A stretch of 64,000 nt of DNA, from NCBI RefSeq assembly GCF_039888675.1, contig NZ_JBDQQR010000001.1, positions 3,100,001 through 3,164,000 on the forward strand. The letters are read 5' to 3'. Source of the DNA: Mesorhizobium sp. CAU 1732 (GTDB lineage: Bacteria; Pseudomonadota; Alphaproteobacteria; Rhizobiales; Rhizobiaceae). Below the pieces are notes generated by a model that worked only from the letters and a program-made list of their open reading frames with translations, had not been told where the DNA came from and did not search any database. The position numbers and the translations under genes were made by a program. Shown one piece after another: positions 38,270-48,022 of the stretch. Each line of letters opens with the position of its first letter. The first letter of the stretch is position 1.

Positions 38270-38475
38270 AGGCTTGTCGCCTCCGTTTGAATCGATCCGG
38301 CAAGTGCCGTGGCGGATTCAAACGGTGAAATGCGGGGAATAGCCGATGCGTGCGCACAGCCGCAGAAGCTCGGCATGCAGCGTGCGCGGCGACGGCGTCA
38401 CCGCGACCTGGCGTGCATTCCGTAGGAATCTGGCCTCGTGCATCCGCGCAGTCTAGCCGAGGCACGGCGGCGGGT

Positions 38476-39642
38476 TCAAGTCGCCCGAACCCGTGCGCGC
38501 AACAGACCGACCACGAGCAGAATAGCGCACAGCACGCCGAGCACGGCCGGCAATCCGTTCGGCCCGAACACCTGCATCGCAAGCCCCGCGCTCGGCGGCC
38601 CCGACACGCCGCCAAGCCCCCACATCAGCGCGAAGGCGGCATTGCCCGCAACGAGCATCGAGCCGGTGAAGCGCTGGCCGAGTTCGACGATCGCCATCGT
38701 GTACATGCCATAGGCGAACGCGCCCCAGAAGAAGGCGACGGGCCATTGGAACGGCGTCGCCAGAACCGCCGGCATCAGGGCGCAACCGACGATCGTCATC
38801 GCCGCGCAGATCATCATGACGCCGCGTGCGCTCCAGCGGTCGGCGATGAGCCCCAGCGGCACCTGCAGCGCAAAATTGCCGACGATGAAGACGGTCAGAA
38901 GCGTTGCCATCTGCGTCTCGTCCATGGCCAGCGATCGCCCGTAGGATGGCAGTAGCGCCAGAAGCGCGGTCTCGAAGGCGGACGCCACGACGACCGCCAG
39001 AAGCAGCGTCGGCGCGACGGGCAGGAACCGGCGCACCGTTCCCTGCTGCTCGTCCTCTTCGAATTTCGGCAATCGCGGAGCGGCCGAGAGCACGAACAGG
39101 CCGCAGAACAGAAACGCCGAAATGCCCAGCAGGAAGGGCGGCCACCCCTGCGTGCCGACGACAGCGAGCGTCGCCGGACCGACCGCGAAGCCGAGCGAGA
39201 TGATCGAGGTGTAGAGGCCCATGAAGCGCCCGCGCGCTTTTGGCGGCGTCAGGGCGATCATCCAGACCTCGCTCAGCACGTAGAGCGGAATGACGCTCAT
39301 GCCGACGAGAAAGCGCAGTGGAAACCACAGCCACACATTCTGCGTCGCGCCGATCAGCGCAAAGAGCGTCGCGCTGAGCATCGAACAGATAAGCACCGTC
39401 CGCACGCCGCCAAGCCGCTTGACGATAAACGGCACGAAGGACGACGAGACGATCATGCCCAGCGGCGACATCGCCGCCGAAAGGCCGATCAGCGTCGGAG
39501 AAACGCCCTGCCGGTTGAGGATGAAGCTCAGGAGCGGGTAGGAAAGCCCCTGCGCGATCGCGAAGACCGACACCGTCGCGGTAACCGCGCCGATGGCGAG
39601 CCATGGAACTGGCGTTGTCGCGGTGGTGCTTGTGGTCTCCAT
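38476..39642 (-). CDS. MFS transporter
   Basis: A 388-residue major facilitator with twelve predicted helices and a conserved inter-helix loop ADRWSARG between helices 8 and 9. Start at 39642 (METTST) fits the first helix. It looks like small sugar/drug-efflux-type MFS proteins; substrate unknown. The 206-bp gap upstream of the aminotransferase (38270-38475) holds only a weak 41-codon frame on the minus strand (38318-38443) that I do not consider supported. Confidence 0.85.
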   Translation of the reverse strand: METTSTTATTPVPWLAIGAVTATVSVFAIAQGLSYPLLSFILNRQGVSPTLIGLSAAMSPLGMIVSSSFVPFIVKRLGGVRTVLICSMLSATLFALIGATQNVWLWFPLRFLVGMSVIPLYVLSEVWMIALTPPKARGRFMGLYTSIISLGFAVGPATLAVVGTQGWPPFLLGISAFLFCGLFVLSAAPRLPKFEEDEQQGTVRRFLPVAPTLLLAVVVASAFETALLALLPSYGRSLAMDETQMATLLTVFIVGNFALQVPLGLIADRWSARGVMMICAAMTIVGCALMPAVLATPFQWPVAFFWGAFAYGMYTMAIVELGQRFTGSMLVAGNAAFALMWGLGGVSGPPSAGLAMQVFGPNGLPAVLGVLCAILLVVGLLRARVRAT

Positions 39643-39832
39643 GTCCCGACATGCTTGGCGCATCAGGCGCACGCCAGCGAATTCACGATCTGGATGATGT
39701 GATTTCGCGCCGCTGGTCCAGACAGGAATTCGCGCATGTCGCTTCTCTCGTTGTCATGGTCGCCGCGTCGTCAATGACATCACGTTCGCCGGTCCAATAT
39801 GCACCTCGACACGTGTGACTCTGGTGACCCGA

Positions 39833-41410
39833 ATGACAGACCTTTCATTGCCCGCCGAAGCGCTGGCTGGATCCGACCGCGCCCGCCGTGGTGGCCGCGC
39901 CGGAAAACGCGCCGGCGGCTCCGCCGCCTTCGAACAGCCGCCCTTCCGGCAGTTGCGCGTACCGTTCACGCCCACCCGGATCGTGTCCGAGGACGAGCTG
40001 GAATCGATCCATCTCACCTCCCTGCGGGTGCTCTCCGAAATCGGCGTCGACGTGCTGCATGACGGCGCACGCCAGATCATGAAGGATCATGGCGCCGACG
40101 TTCGCGACGGCACGGAGCGCGTGCGTTTCGACCCCGGCCTGATCCTTGAACTGGTGAGCCACGCCCCGTCGCAGTTCACGCTTCACGCCCGCAATCCGGC
40201 CCATAACCTCACCTTCGGCGGCGACAACCTGATCATCTCGATGATGGCGTCAGCGCCCAACTGCTCGGATCTCGATCACGGCAGGCGGCCCGGCAATCAG
40301 GAAGACTACCGCAACTTCCTGCGTCTGGCGCAGATGCACAACATCATCAACTGCACGGGCGGCTACCCTGTCGAGCCGATCGACATCCACCCCTCGATCC
40401 GCCACCTCGAATGCATCCGCGATCTGGCCGTGCTCACCGACAAGGTGTTTCACATCTACTCGCTCGGCAAGGAGCGCAATCTCGACGGCATCGAGATCAC
40501 TCGCATCGCGCGCGGCGTCTCCCGCGAGCAGTTCGTCAACGAGCCGTCCGTCTTCACGATCATCAACACCAATTCGCCGCTGAAGCTCGACGTGCCCATG
40601 ATGGAAGGCATCATCCAGATGGCTTCGGCGGGCCAGGTCGTGGTCGTCACGCCCTTCACGCTCTCGGGCGCGATGGCGCCCGTCACGATCGCCGGCGCAC
40701 TGGTGCAGCAGAACGCCGAAGCGCTGTCCGGCATCGCGTTTGCGCAGATGGTGCGAAAGGGGGCGCCCGTCGCCTATGGCGGCTTCACCTCGAATGTCGA
40801 CATGAAGTCGGGCGCGCCTGCCTTCGGCACGCCGGAATACATGAAGGCGCAGATGGTCGGCGGCCAGCTCGCGCGCCGCTACAACCTGCCCTACCGCACC
40901 TCCAACACCTGCGCGGCCAACACCATCGACGCGCAGGCCGCCTATGAGAGCGTGTTCTCGCTCTGGGGCGCGGTACAGGGCGGCGGCAACATGATGATGC
41001 ACGCTGCCGGCTGGCTCGAAGGCGGCCTTCGCTGTTCCTACGAGAAGACGATCCTCGACATCGACATGCTCCAGATGGTGGCGGAGTTCCTGACCCCGCT
41101 CGACCTGTCGGAAGACGCGCTCGCGATCGACGCGATCCGCGATGTCGGCCCCGGCGGGCACTTTTTCGGCACCCCCCACACCCAGTCGCGTTACAAGACC
41201 GCTTTTTATGCGCCCATTTTGTCGGACTGGCGCAATTTCGAAACCTGGGCCGAAGCCGGATCGCCGACCGCGATGGAAAAGGCCAACCGCGTCTGGAAGG
41301 AACGGCTTGCGACCTTTGAGGCACCGCCGCTGGACCCCGCCATCCGCGAGGAACTCGACGCCTTCGTCGACAAGCGCATCGCCGAAGGCGGCGCCCCGAC
41401 GGATTTTTGA
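39833..41410 (+). CDS. Non-pyrrolysine MttB-family (quaternary amine) methyltransferase
   Basis: A 525-residue TIM-barrel protein of the trimethylamine methyltransferase superfamily. No in-frame amber codon interrupts it, so it belongs to the MtgB-like group that lacks pyrrolysine. Members of that group transfer a methyl from glycine betaine, proline betaine or carnitine to a corrinoid protein. Family blocks: EIGVDVLHDGA near the N-terminus, FTLSGAMAPVTIAGALVQQ, and MMMHAAGWLEGGL. The N-terminus is Gly/Arg/Ala rich. A dimethylglycine dehydrogenase-like gene follows at 30 bp in the same direction, which suggests glycine betaine or a relative as substrate; this is inference. Confidence 0.87.
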   Translation: MTDLSLPAEALAGSDRARRGGRAGKRAGGSAAFEQPPFRQLRVPFTPTRIVSEDELESIHLTSLRVLSEIGVDVLHDGARQIMKDHGADVRDGTERVRFDPGLILELVSHAPSQFTLHARNPAHNLTFGGDNLIISMMASAPNCSDLDHGRRPGNQEDYRNFLRLAQMHNIINCTGGYPVEPIDIHPSIRHLECIRDLAVLTDKVFHIYSLGKERNLDGIEITRIARGVSREQFVNEPSVFTIINTNSPLKLDVPMMEGIIQMASAGQVVVVTPFTLSGAMAPVTIAGALVQQNAEALSGIAFAQMVRKGAPVAYGGFTSNVDMKSGAPAFGTPEYMKAQMVGGQLARRYNLPYRTSNTCAANTIDAQAAYESVFSLWGAVQGGGNMMMHAAGWLEGGLRCSYEKTILDIDMLQMVAEFLTPLDLSEDALAIDAIRDVGPGGHFFGTPHTQSRYKTAFYAPILSDWRNFETWAEAGSPTAMEKANRVWKERLATFEAPPLDPAIREELDAFVDKRIAEGGAPTDF

Positions 41411-41440
41411 TTCATTCTCTTCAACTACGGACCTATCCTC

Positions 41441-44008
41441 ATGAAATCTCACGTCAAAGCGGTTGTGATCGGCGGTGGCGTCGTTGGCTGTTCGGTGCTG
41501 TATCATCTGGCGCGCGCGGGCTGGACCGACGTCATGCTCATCGAGCGGTCGGAGCTCACCTCCGGCTCGTCCTGGCACGCGGCCGGCGGCTTCCACACGC
41601 TCAATGGCGATCCGAACGTCGCCAAGCTGCAGGCCTATACCGTCCAGCTCTACAAGGAGCTCGAAGAGTTTTCCGGCCAGTCCTGCTCGCTGCATCTGAC
41701 CGGCGGCGTGATGATGGCCGATACGCCCGAGCGCATGGATTTCCTGCGCCTCGCTCACGCCAAGGGCCGCTATCTCGGCATGGACACGGAGCTGATCACG
41801 CCGTCGGAAGCCAAGGCGATGTTCCCGTTGATGGACGAGAAGAACTTCGTCGGCGCGATGTGGGATCCGGTCGAAGGCCATCTCGATCCGTCCGGCACGA
41901 CCATCGCCTACTCCAAGGCCGCGAAGAAACTCGGCGCGGAGATCGTGCTGCGCAATCCGGTGAAGGAACTGACGCAGGAGCCGGACGGCACCTGGAACGT
42001 CATCACCGAACAGGGCGTGGTGAAGGCCGAGCACGTCGTAAACTGCGGCGGTCTGTGGGCGCGCGAAATCGGCCGCATGGTCGGCGTTGAGCTGCCGGTG
42101 CTCGCCATGGAGCACATGTACCTGCTGACCGAGCCGATGCCCGAGGTCGAGGCGTTCAACAAGGAAACCGGCCGCGAGATGGTCGGCGTGCTCGATTTCA
42201 AGGGCGAGATTTACACGCGCCAGGAGCGCAACGGCATCCTGCTCGGCACCTATGAGAAGGCGTGCAAACCGTGGTCGCCGGTCAACACGCCGTGGGATTT
42301 CGGCCACGAGCTCCTCGCGCCCGACCTCGATCGCATCGCGCCCTCGCTGGAGATCGGCTTCAAGCATTTCCCGGGTATCGAAAAGGCCGGCATCAAGCAG
42401 ATCATCAACGGCCCCTTCACCTTCGCGCCGGATGGCAACCCGCTGGTCGGCCCGGTTCAGGGCCTCACCAATTTCTGGTGCGCCTGCGCTGTCATGGCGG
42501 GCTTCAGCCAGGGCGGCGGCGTGGGGCTGGCGCTGTCCAACTGGATGGTCAACGGCGATCCGGGCTTCGACGTCTGGGGCATGGACGTTGCCCGCTGGGG
42601 CGAATGGGCGAGCCTGCGCTACACCAATGCGAAGGTCCGCGAAAATTATTCGCGCCGCTTCTCGATCCGCTTCCCGAACGAGGAACTGCCCGCCGCGCGC
42701 CCCGCACAGACCACGCCCCTCTACGACACGATGCTGGCCCAGAACGCCGTCATGGGCGATTCATGGGGACTGGAGACGCCGCTCTGGTTCGCGCCTGAGG
42801 GCACCGAGCCGAAGGATGTGGTGTCCTTCCACCGCTCCAACGATTTCGAGCATGTCGGCAACGAGGTCCGCGCCACCCGCGAGCGTGTCGGCATCACCGA
42901 AATCGCCAACTTCGCCAAATATGAGGTGAGCGGCGCCGGCGCGGAGGATTTCCTCAACCGGTTGATGACCAACCGCATGCCCAGGACCGGCCGCATTGTG
43001 CTGACGCCGATGCTGAACGAATTCGGCAAGCTCATCGGCGATTTCACGATCGCAAAGGCTGCTGACGAGCGTTTCATGATCTGGGGTTCGTCGGCGGCCG
43101 CGAAATACCACATGCGCTGGTTCGAGGCGCACCAGCCCAAGGACGTCCGCATCCACCGCTTTGACCAGACGCTGGTCGGCCTCTCCATCGCGGGCCCAAA
43201 GGCGCAGGAACTGCTCCAGAAGCTGGTCGACATCGATGTGTCGACCAAGGCGTTCCGCTTCATGGACTATCGCGAGATGGCCGTCGGCGGCGCGCCTTGC
43301 ATCGTCAACCGCATCACCTATACCGGCGATCTCGGCTACGAGATCTGGATGCAGCCCGCTTATGAGCGCCTCGTCTACGCCGCGATCAAGGAGGCGGGCG
43401 AAGCATTCGGCATCGTCGATTTCGGCATGCGCGCGCTTCTGTCGATGCGTCTCGAAAAGAACTTCCCGACCTGGTTCCGCGAGTTGCGGCCGATCTATGG
43501 CCCCTATGAAGGCGGCATGGACCGCTTCATCAAGCTGGAGAAGAATGACTTCATCGGCCGCGAGGCCGCCGCGAAAGAACATGCGGAAGGCCCGAAGCTG
43601 CGCCGCGTGTCCTTCATGGTCGATGCGCTCGACGCCGACGTGATGGGCGACGAGCCGATCTGGGCGAAGGTGAACGGGACCGATTACGGCACTGTCGGCA
43701 AGACGCACGATTTCGGCGCACCGCGTTTCGACCCGACCGGGGCGGAGGTTCGCGAGTCGAGCGCTGCAACCGGTGCGTCTGCCGTGCGCGGGCTGCATGA
43801 CGGCAACTGGTCGGTCGTGGGCTGGGTGACGTCAGGCGGCTTCGCCCACTATGTCGGCCAGTCGATGGCGCAGGGCTATGTGCCGGCAGCACTTGCCGAC
43901 AACGATACCGACGGCATGTTCGAGATCGAAATCCTCGGCCATCGCCGCCCTGCCCGCATCAATGTCGAGCCGCTGTTCGACCCGACAGGCGAGAAGATGC
44001 GCGGCTAG
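41441..44008 (+). CDS. Dimethylglycine/sarcosine dehydrogenase-like FAD and folate enzyme
   Basis: An 855-residue two-part enzyme. N-terminal DAO-type FAD domain with GGGVVGCSVLYHL and His46 in SSWHAAG, the residue that carries covalent FAD in dimethylglycine dehydrogenases. C-terminal half is a GcvT/aminomethyltransferase domain (about 430-855) that binds tetrahydrofolate and captures formaldehyde as methylene-THF. Oxidative demethylation of dimethylglycine, sarcosine or a similar N-methyl amine is expected. It is transcribed right after the MttB-like gene, so the pair could remove two methyl groups in sequence. Confidence 0.88.
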   Translation: MKSHVKAVVIGGGVVGCSVLYHLARAGWTDVMLIERSELTSGSSWHAAGGFHTLNGDPNVAKLQAYTVQLYKELEEFSGQSCSLHLTGGVMMADTPERMDFLRLAHAKGRYLGMDTELITPSEAKAMFPLMDEKNFVGAMWDPVEGHLDPSGTTIAYSKAAKKLGAEIVLRNPVKELTQEPDGTWNVITEQGVVKAEHVVNCGGLWAREIGRMVGVELPVLAMEHMYLLTEPMPEVEAFNKETGREMVGVLDFKGEIYTRQERNGILLGTYEKACKPWSPVNTPWDFGHELLAPDLDRIAPSLEIGFKHFPGIEKAGIKQIINGPFTFAPDGNPLVGPVQGLTNFWCACAVMAGFSQGGGVGLALSNWMVNGDPGFDVWGMDVARWGEWASLRYTNAKVRENYSRRFSIRFPNEELPAARPAQTTPLYDTMLAQNAVMGDSWGLETPLWFAPEGTEPKDVVSFHRSNDFEHVGNEVRATRERVGITEIANFAKYEVSGAGAEDFLNRLMTNRMPRTGRIVLTPMLNEFGKLIGDFTIAKAADERFMIWGSSAAAKYHMRWFEAHQPKDVRIHRFDQTLVGLSIAGPKAQELLQKLVDIDVSTKAFRFMDYREMAVGGAPCIVNRITYTGDLGYEIWMQPAYERLVYAAIKEAGEAFGIVDFGMRALLSMRLEKNFPTWFRELRPIYGPYEGGMDRFIKLEKNDFIGREAAAKEHAEGPKLRRVSFMVDALDADVMGDEPIWAKVNGTDYGTVGKTHDFGAPRFDPTGAEVRESSAATGASAVRGLHDGNWSVVGWVTSGGFAHYVGQSMAQGYVPAALADNDTDGMFEIEILGHRRPARINVEPLFDPTGEKMRG

Positions 44009-44054
44009 CAGCAGAGGCGAGGCCGGGCACGCCAGCGTGCCCGGCCCGTACCAA

Positions 44055-45014
44055 CTACTTCGCCGACAAATCCTGACGCTCTGCGTCCGGATCATCCATG
44101 CGTGCGAAATAGCTCGCGATCAGCGCGCCGGAAACATTGTGCCAGACGCTGAAGACCGCGCTGGGAACCGCTGCGAGCGGCGAAAAGTGCGCGTTCGCGA
44201 GTGCGGCGCCAAGCCCGCTGTTCTGCATGCCGACCTCGATCGAGATCGCCTTTCGCTTGGCGAGCGACAGGCCTGCGGCCCGCGCGGCGAAATAGCCGAG
44301 CAACAGCCCGAAACCATTGTGCAGCACCACCACCGCGAAGATCAGCAGGCCTGATTCCGCGATTGCCGCCTTGTTGACGGCCACCACAGCCGCGACGATC
44401 AGCACGATGCCGATCACGCTGACGAGCGGCAGCACCGGCAGCGATGCCTTGACCAGTCCCGGCGCGATCTTCTGGAGGATGAAGCCAAGCGCAAGCGGGA
44501 TGAGGATGACCTGCACGATGCTCAGGAACATGCTCATGGCATCGACGGGCAGATACTGGCTTGCGAACATCCAGACCAGGAAGGGCGTCACGACCGGCGC
44601 GAGAAGCGTCGTCACGCTGGTGCAGGCGACGCTGAGCGCCACGTCGCCCTTCGACAGGTAGGTCATCACATTGCTTGCGGTGCCGCCGGGGCAGCAGCCG
44701 ACGAGGATGACGCCCGCCGCGACTTCCGGCGGCATCGGGATCAGGCGGGTCAAAAGCACGGCGAGAAGCGGCATGACGATGAACTGCGAGAGCACGCCGA
44801 TCGAGACGTCGAACGGGCGCCTGGCCACCTCGGCGAAATCCTTGGCGGAGATCGTCAGGCCCATGCCGAACATGATGATGCCGAGCAGGACAACGATCCA
44901 CGGCGCAAAGCCGCTGAAGACCGCCGGGAGAAAGAAGCCGAGAGCGGCGAAGACGATGACCCAGACGGCGAAGGTGCGGCCGGCCAGATCGGAGATGCGA
45001 AAGAGAATGTTCAC
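44055..45014 (-). CDS. Bile acid:sodium symporter (BASS) family transporter
   Basis: A 319-residue inner-membrane protein with about ten helices and the BASS motifs GCCPGGTASNVMTYLSKGDVA and EVGMQNSGLG. Family members import organic anions such as pyruvate, pantoate or sulfated steroids with sodium. The start is a GTG at 45014 with GAGG nine bases upstream; a longer reading from TTG at 45086 lacks support. It converges on the DMGDH-like gene. Confidence 0.87.
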   Translation of the reverse strand: MNILFRISDLAGRTFAVWVIVFAALGFFLPAVFSGFAPWIVVLLGIIMFGMGLTISAKDFAEVARRPFDVSIGVLSQFIVMPLLAVLLTRLIPMPPEVAAGVILVGCCPGGTASNVMTYLSKGDVALSVACTSVTTLLAPVVTPFLVWMFASQYLPVDAMSMFLSIVQVILIPLALGFILQKIAPGLVKASLPVLPLVSVIGIVLIVAAVVAVNKAAIAESGLLIFAVVVLHNGFGLLLGYFAARAAGLSLAKRKAISIEVGMQNSGLGAALANAHFSPLAAVPSAVFSVWHNVSGALIASYFARMDDPDAERQDLSAK

Positions 45015-45151
45015 GGACAAAGACCTCGTATTGCTGCCTTGGGAGGCGGTGCGTGGTCTTCTTGCCCGCGAAAACCCCGATGACAAGGGCGCAATCGCCG
45101 ATCCGCCAGCCTGTCGGTTAGGCCAGCGAAAGGTGCCGCAACGTCATTTGG

Positions 45152-45931
45152 TCACCCCTGAAACAGGAATGGCGGCATGCCGAGCGCCGAAATGTAGGGC
45201 AGACCCGGTCGCCTTCCGGTCCAGCCGACGACGCACAAGTCCCGCGCCGCAGGCTCATGAAGCTGCGCCATCGCCCAGCTCCGGCAGTCGACCGCGCAGA
45301 CATCGGCCAGGCCGCCTGCCACATGCCGAATGGACGCGCGGTGGCCGCCAGTCTCGATGCGCTCTGCGACAATCGAAATCCCCTCGCCCATCGCCTCCAG
45401 ATCGCGCGACAGCGCGATGATGCCGGACATCGAATCCTCGCTGTTGAAGGCGAAGCGCTTTCCGCGCAGCCGGTCGAGCGGTATCGAAGCGCTGCCGTCG
45501 CCGGGCGCGGCGACATCCGCGACAACGCCGTCACGCCGGACCAGGATCGCGCTCGAATAAAACTCGCCTTGCCCGCCTTCCACGTCCGAATAATCCGGCT
45601 GGCCGATCACGCGCACCTGATCCGACAGGCCCGTCGTCTGCATCGGCCCCCAGCAGGCCTGCCCAAAAAGCAGTTTCGGATGCCGCCACAAGGTTTGAAG
45701 GTCGAGCGCGTCGGGCGGCAATGTCGCCGGGTCCGGCGCGATCACGATGCCGGCGGCATCGCGTATGCCGCCCGGCACGGCAGGCATGTCGGCATTCCGG
45801 CGCGTCAGATGCTCGGGCGCGTCGAGACCCTGCCCGCGCAGTACGGCGCGGATCGTCTCCCACTGTGCATCGACATGGCCACGCGTCTCCGGCCAGTCAT
45901 ACATCGGCAGTGCAGCTATGAAGTCGCTCAT
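45152..45931 (-). CDS. PhnD-like binding protein without signal peptide
   Basis: A 259-residue protein of the phosphate/phosphonate-type periplasmic binding fold (PhnD-like; blocks GQACWGPMQTT, IGQPDY, SSAILVRRD, RFAFNSEDSMSG). It begins MSDFIAALPMYDWPETR with no signal peptide, so it is apparently cytoplasmic. There are no permease or ATPase genes nearby. It may be a cytoplasmic ligand sensor or enzyme-like relative rather than a transporter subunit. Function unknown. Confidence 0.78.
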   Translation of the reverse strand: MSDFIAALPMYDWPETRGHVDAQWETIRAVLRGQGLDAPEHLTRRNADMPAVPGGIRDAAGIVIAPDPATLPPDALDLQTLWRHPKLLFGQACWGPMQTTGLSDQVRVIGQPDYSDVEGGQGEFYSSAILVRRDGVVADVAAPGDGSASIPLDRLRGKRFAFNSEDSMSGIIALSRDLEAMGEGISIVAERIETGGHRASIRHVAGGLADVCAVDCRSWAMAQLHEPAARDLCVVGWTGRRPGLPYISALGMPPFLFQG

Positions 45932-45977
45932 GACGCCTTACTGGGATGTCGCGACGAGGCTTGCAAGCCGCAAGGCG

Positions 45978-47009
45978 CTATTCCTTGGACGGCTCGGCCG
46001 GCACCGGCGACGTGCCGAGACCGTTGACGTTGCGCGCGCGTACGCGTGGCTTGAACGCCCTGCCCGGCTCCGGCGCGCGGCGCAGGAATGGGTGCACCAC
46101 CGGCTCCTTCGCCCTGAAGGCGAAATCCCTGAGAAGCGCGAAATAGCTCGGATAGGAATAGCCGTCATTCATCGCCAGCCATTCGGCACGTCGTTCGCGA
46201 AACAGCGACGGCAGGCGATACCAGGCGACCGTCGGCATCTTGTGATGTACGAGATGGAGATTGTTGTTGAGGAACAGGAGCGCCAGCGGCGAACGCTCGA
46301 CGATGATCGTCCGCCCGTCCGGCCGCTCCGACCACTGATGCTCGGCAAAGGTGCGGATCGCGATGATCGATTGTCCGAGATAGACCGGAACGAGATAGGC
46401 GATCAGCGACATGTCGAAGACGATCAGGACGATGGGTATCACCACTGCAAGCCCGGCGAGATGGTGCATCCAGGCGCGAAGCGCCGGCCTGTCGCCCTCC
46501 GCGAGCAGCTTTCCGTCGGTGAGCAGGAACCCGACATTCGAAATCGCCGGCCCTATGACGAAACGCCCGGCCATCGTATTGTTCACGCGCAGCAGCGCGC
46601 GCAACCATGACGGCAGTTCCTCGTGCTGCCAGAAGGCGCGATAATAGCTTTCAGGGTCGTCGAACGGGTCGGTCAGCCGCTCATCCGCGTGATGGCGCAA
46701 ATGCAGCGACTTGAAGCGCCGATAGGGAAAGACTAGGCCGATCGGCAGGCCGACCAGAAACTCGTTGAGGCGGGAGCTACGGGTGGGATGCCCATGCGAC
46801 GCTTCATGCATCAAGGAAGACTGAAGCGCGATCGTCAGCGTCAGGATCGCGAGAGCCAGAACAGGCCATTCCGGCCAGATCATGAGCCCGCACGCCCCCC
46901 AGACGCCGTAGCATGCCGCGATGAGAGCGACCGTCGGCCACTCCACCCGCAGAGCGCCCCCGCGCTCCCCCGTTCGTGGCGCATTCGCGCGCCTGTCAGC
47001 ATTGCTCAT
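45978..47009 (-). CDS. Membrane fatty acid desaturase
   Basis: A 343-residue integral membrane di-iron enzyme. Three histidine boxes are visible: HEASHGH (68-74), HLRHHAD (103-109) and LHLVHH in the C-terminal half, plus EHQW. Helical segments surround the boxes. The substrate could be a fatty acid, a carotenoid or an N-acyl lipid; I cannot decide. It diverges from an HTH regulator gene across a 155-bp gap containing an inverted repeat. Confidence 0.87.
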   Translation of the reverse strand: MSNADRRANAPRTGERGGALRVEWPTVALIAACYGVWGACGLMIWPEWPVLALAILTLTIALQSSLMHEASHGHPTRSSRLNEFLVGLPIGLVFPYRRFKSLHLRHHADERLTDPFDDPESYYRAFWQHEELPSWLRALLRVNNTMAGRFVIGPAISNVGFLLTDGKLLAEGDRPALRAWMHHLAGLAVVIPIVLIVFDMSLIAYLVPVYLGQSIIAIRTFAEHQWSERPDGRTIIVERSPLALLFLNNNLHLVHHKMPTVAWYRLPSLFRERRAEWLAMNDGYSYPSYFALLRDFAFRAKEPVVHPFLRRAPEPGRAFKPRVRARNVNGLGTSPVPAEPSKE

Positions 47010-47101
47010 GGTCACCAGCCCAAATCAGACGGAATCCCCCGATTCCTGACAGGATGGTGTCAGGAGCGTCGCTATGCTGCAATGCGAGAACGCGCACGAA
47101 G

Positions 47102-47148
47102 TGTTGACATTGAAACTCAATATCGACACTTGTTTACAACAGTCAACA
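47102..47148. promoter_or_regulatory. Inverted repeat TGTTGAC...GTCAACA in a divergent promoter
   Basis: Half-sites TGTTGAC (47102-47108) and GTCAACA (47142-47148) are exact complements, 33 bp apart, in the AT-rich gap between the desaturase and HTH regulator genes. A -35-like TTGACA (47104-47109) overlaps the left half-site. Candidate operator for autoregulation and control of the desaturase. Confidence 0.45.
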
Positions 47149-47164
47149 TTTGGGACGTTAAGCT

Positions 47165-48001
47165 ATGGACAAGCGCGATCTCGCGGAAACGTTTCGCAAG
47201 CGTCTCACCACGCTTGTGATTCGCTCCGGCGCGAACCAGTCGGCATTCGCGGCCGGGGTCGGCATCGACAGGTCCGCGCTGTCGCAGCTTCTGTCGGGCT
47301 CGGCGACCCGCCTCCCCCGCGCCGAAACGCTCCTGAACATCGCCAGCGAACACAAGGTTTCGCTGGATTGGCTGCTGGGCGTCAGCGAGGACGAGGGGCT
47401 GGCGAGCGAGATCCGCGGCAGCCTCGAGATCGAGGAAGGTGCCGGCGGTTTCGATCGCACGCTTTTGGCGAAATGGTACGCGGAAGCTGCCGGCGCCAAG
47501 GTCCGCTACGTGCCTGCAGGCATCCCCGATCTTCTGCGCACCGACGCCCTGATCGAATATGAGGCGGGGATCACCCGGCGCGATCCAGGCACGCAGCTTG
47601 GTGATGTCCAGTTCCGGATCGACTACAGCCGCAGGCCCGAGACCGATATGGAGGTCTGCATGCCGCGTCACACGCTGGAAATCTTCGCGCGCGGCCTGGG
47701 CGTCTGGTCCGGCTTCGACGCGGCCGCCCGCGCCGACCAGCTTCGGCACATGGCGACGCTGCTGGAGGACCTTTATCCGAGCTTCCGGCTCTATCTCTAT
47801 GACGGCCGGCAGCGATACTCCGTGCCCTACACGATCTTCGGCCAGCTTCGCGCGGCGATCTATGTCGGCGACATGTATGTCGTTCTCAACGCGGCCCAGC
47901 CGGTGCGCACCCTCACCCGTCATTTCGACAATCTGATCAGGGCAGCGGAAATCAACGCGCACGAGTCCGCACAATTCGCGCGAACACTCCCGACGGAGTG
48001 A
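47165..48001 (+). CDS. XRE-type helix-turn-helix regulator with C-terminal sensor region
   Basis: A 278-residue protein. N-terminal XRE helix-turn-helix (about 8-75: NQSAFAAGVGIDRSALSQLLSG and LLNIASEHKVSLDWLLG), then an unrecognised C-terminal domain (about 95-278) that may bind a ligand. ATG at 47165 lies just after an inverted repeat. Divergent from the desaturase and 80 bp upstream of bmt; either may be its target. Confidence 0.8.
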   Translation: MDKRDLAETFRKRLTTLVIRSGANQSAFAAGVGIDRSALSQLLSGSATRLPRAETLLNIASEHKVSLDWLLGVSEDEGLASEIRGSLEIEEGAGGFDRTLLAKWYAEAAGAKVRYVPAGIPDLLRTDALIEYEAGITRRDPGTQLGDVQFRIDYSRRPETDMEVCMPRHTLEIFARGLGVWSGFDAAARADQLRHMATLLEDLYPSFRLYLYDGRQRYSVPYTIFGQLRAAIYVGDMYVVLNAAQPVRTLTRHFDNLIRAAEINAHESAQFARTLPTE

Positions 48002-48022
48002 CCAATTCGGAGATATTGACCT

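Noticed and set aside
38318..38443. A 41-codon minus-strand frame upstream of the MFS gene
   Set aside because: No clear ribosome site, no recognisable family, and typical length for chance frames at this GC content.
39833..41410. Pyrrolysine-type MttB (in-frame amber codon)
   Set aside because: Both MttB homologues read through without any in-frame TAG, so they belong to the non-pyrrolysine group.
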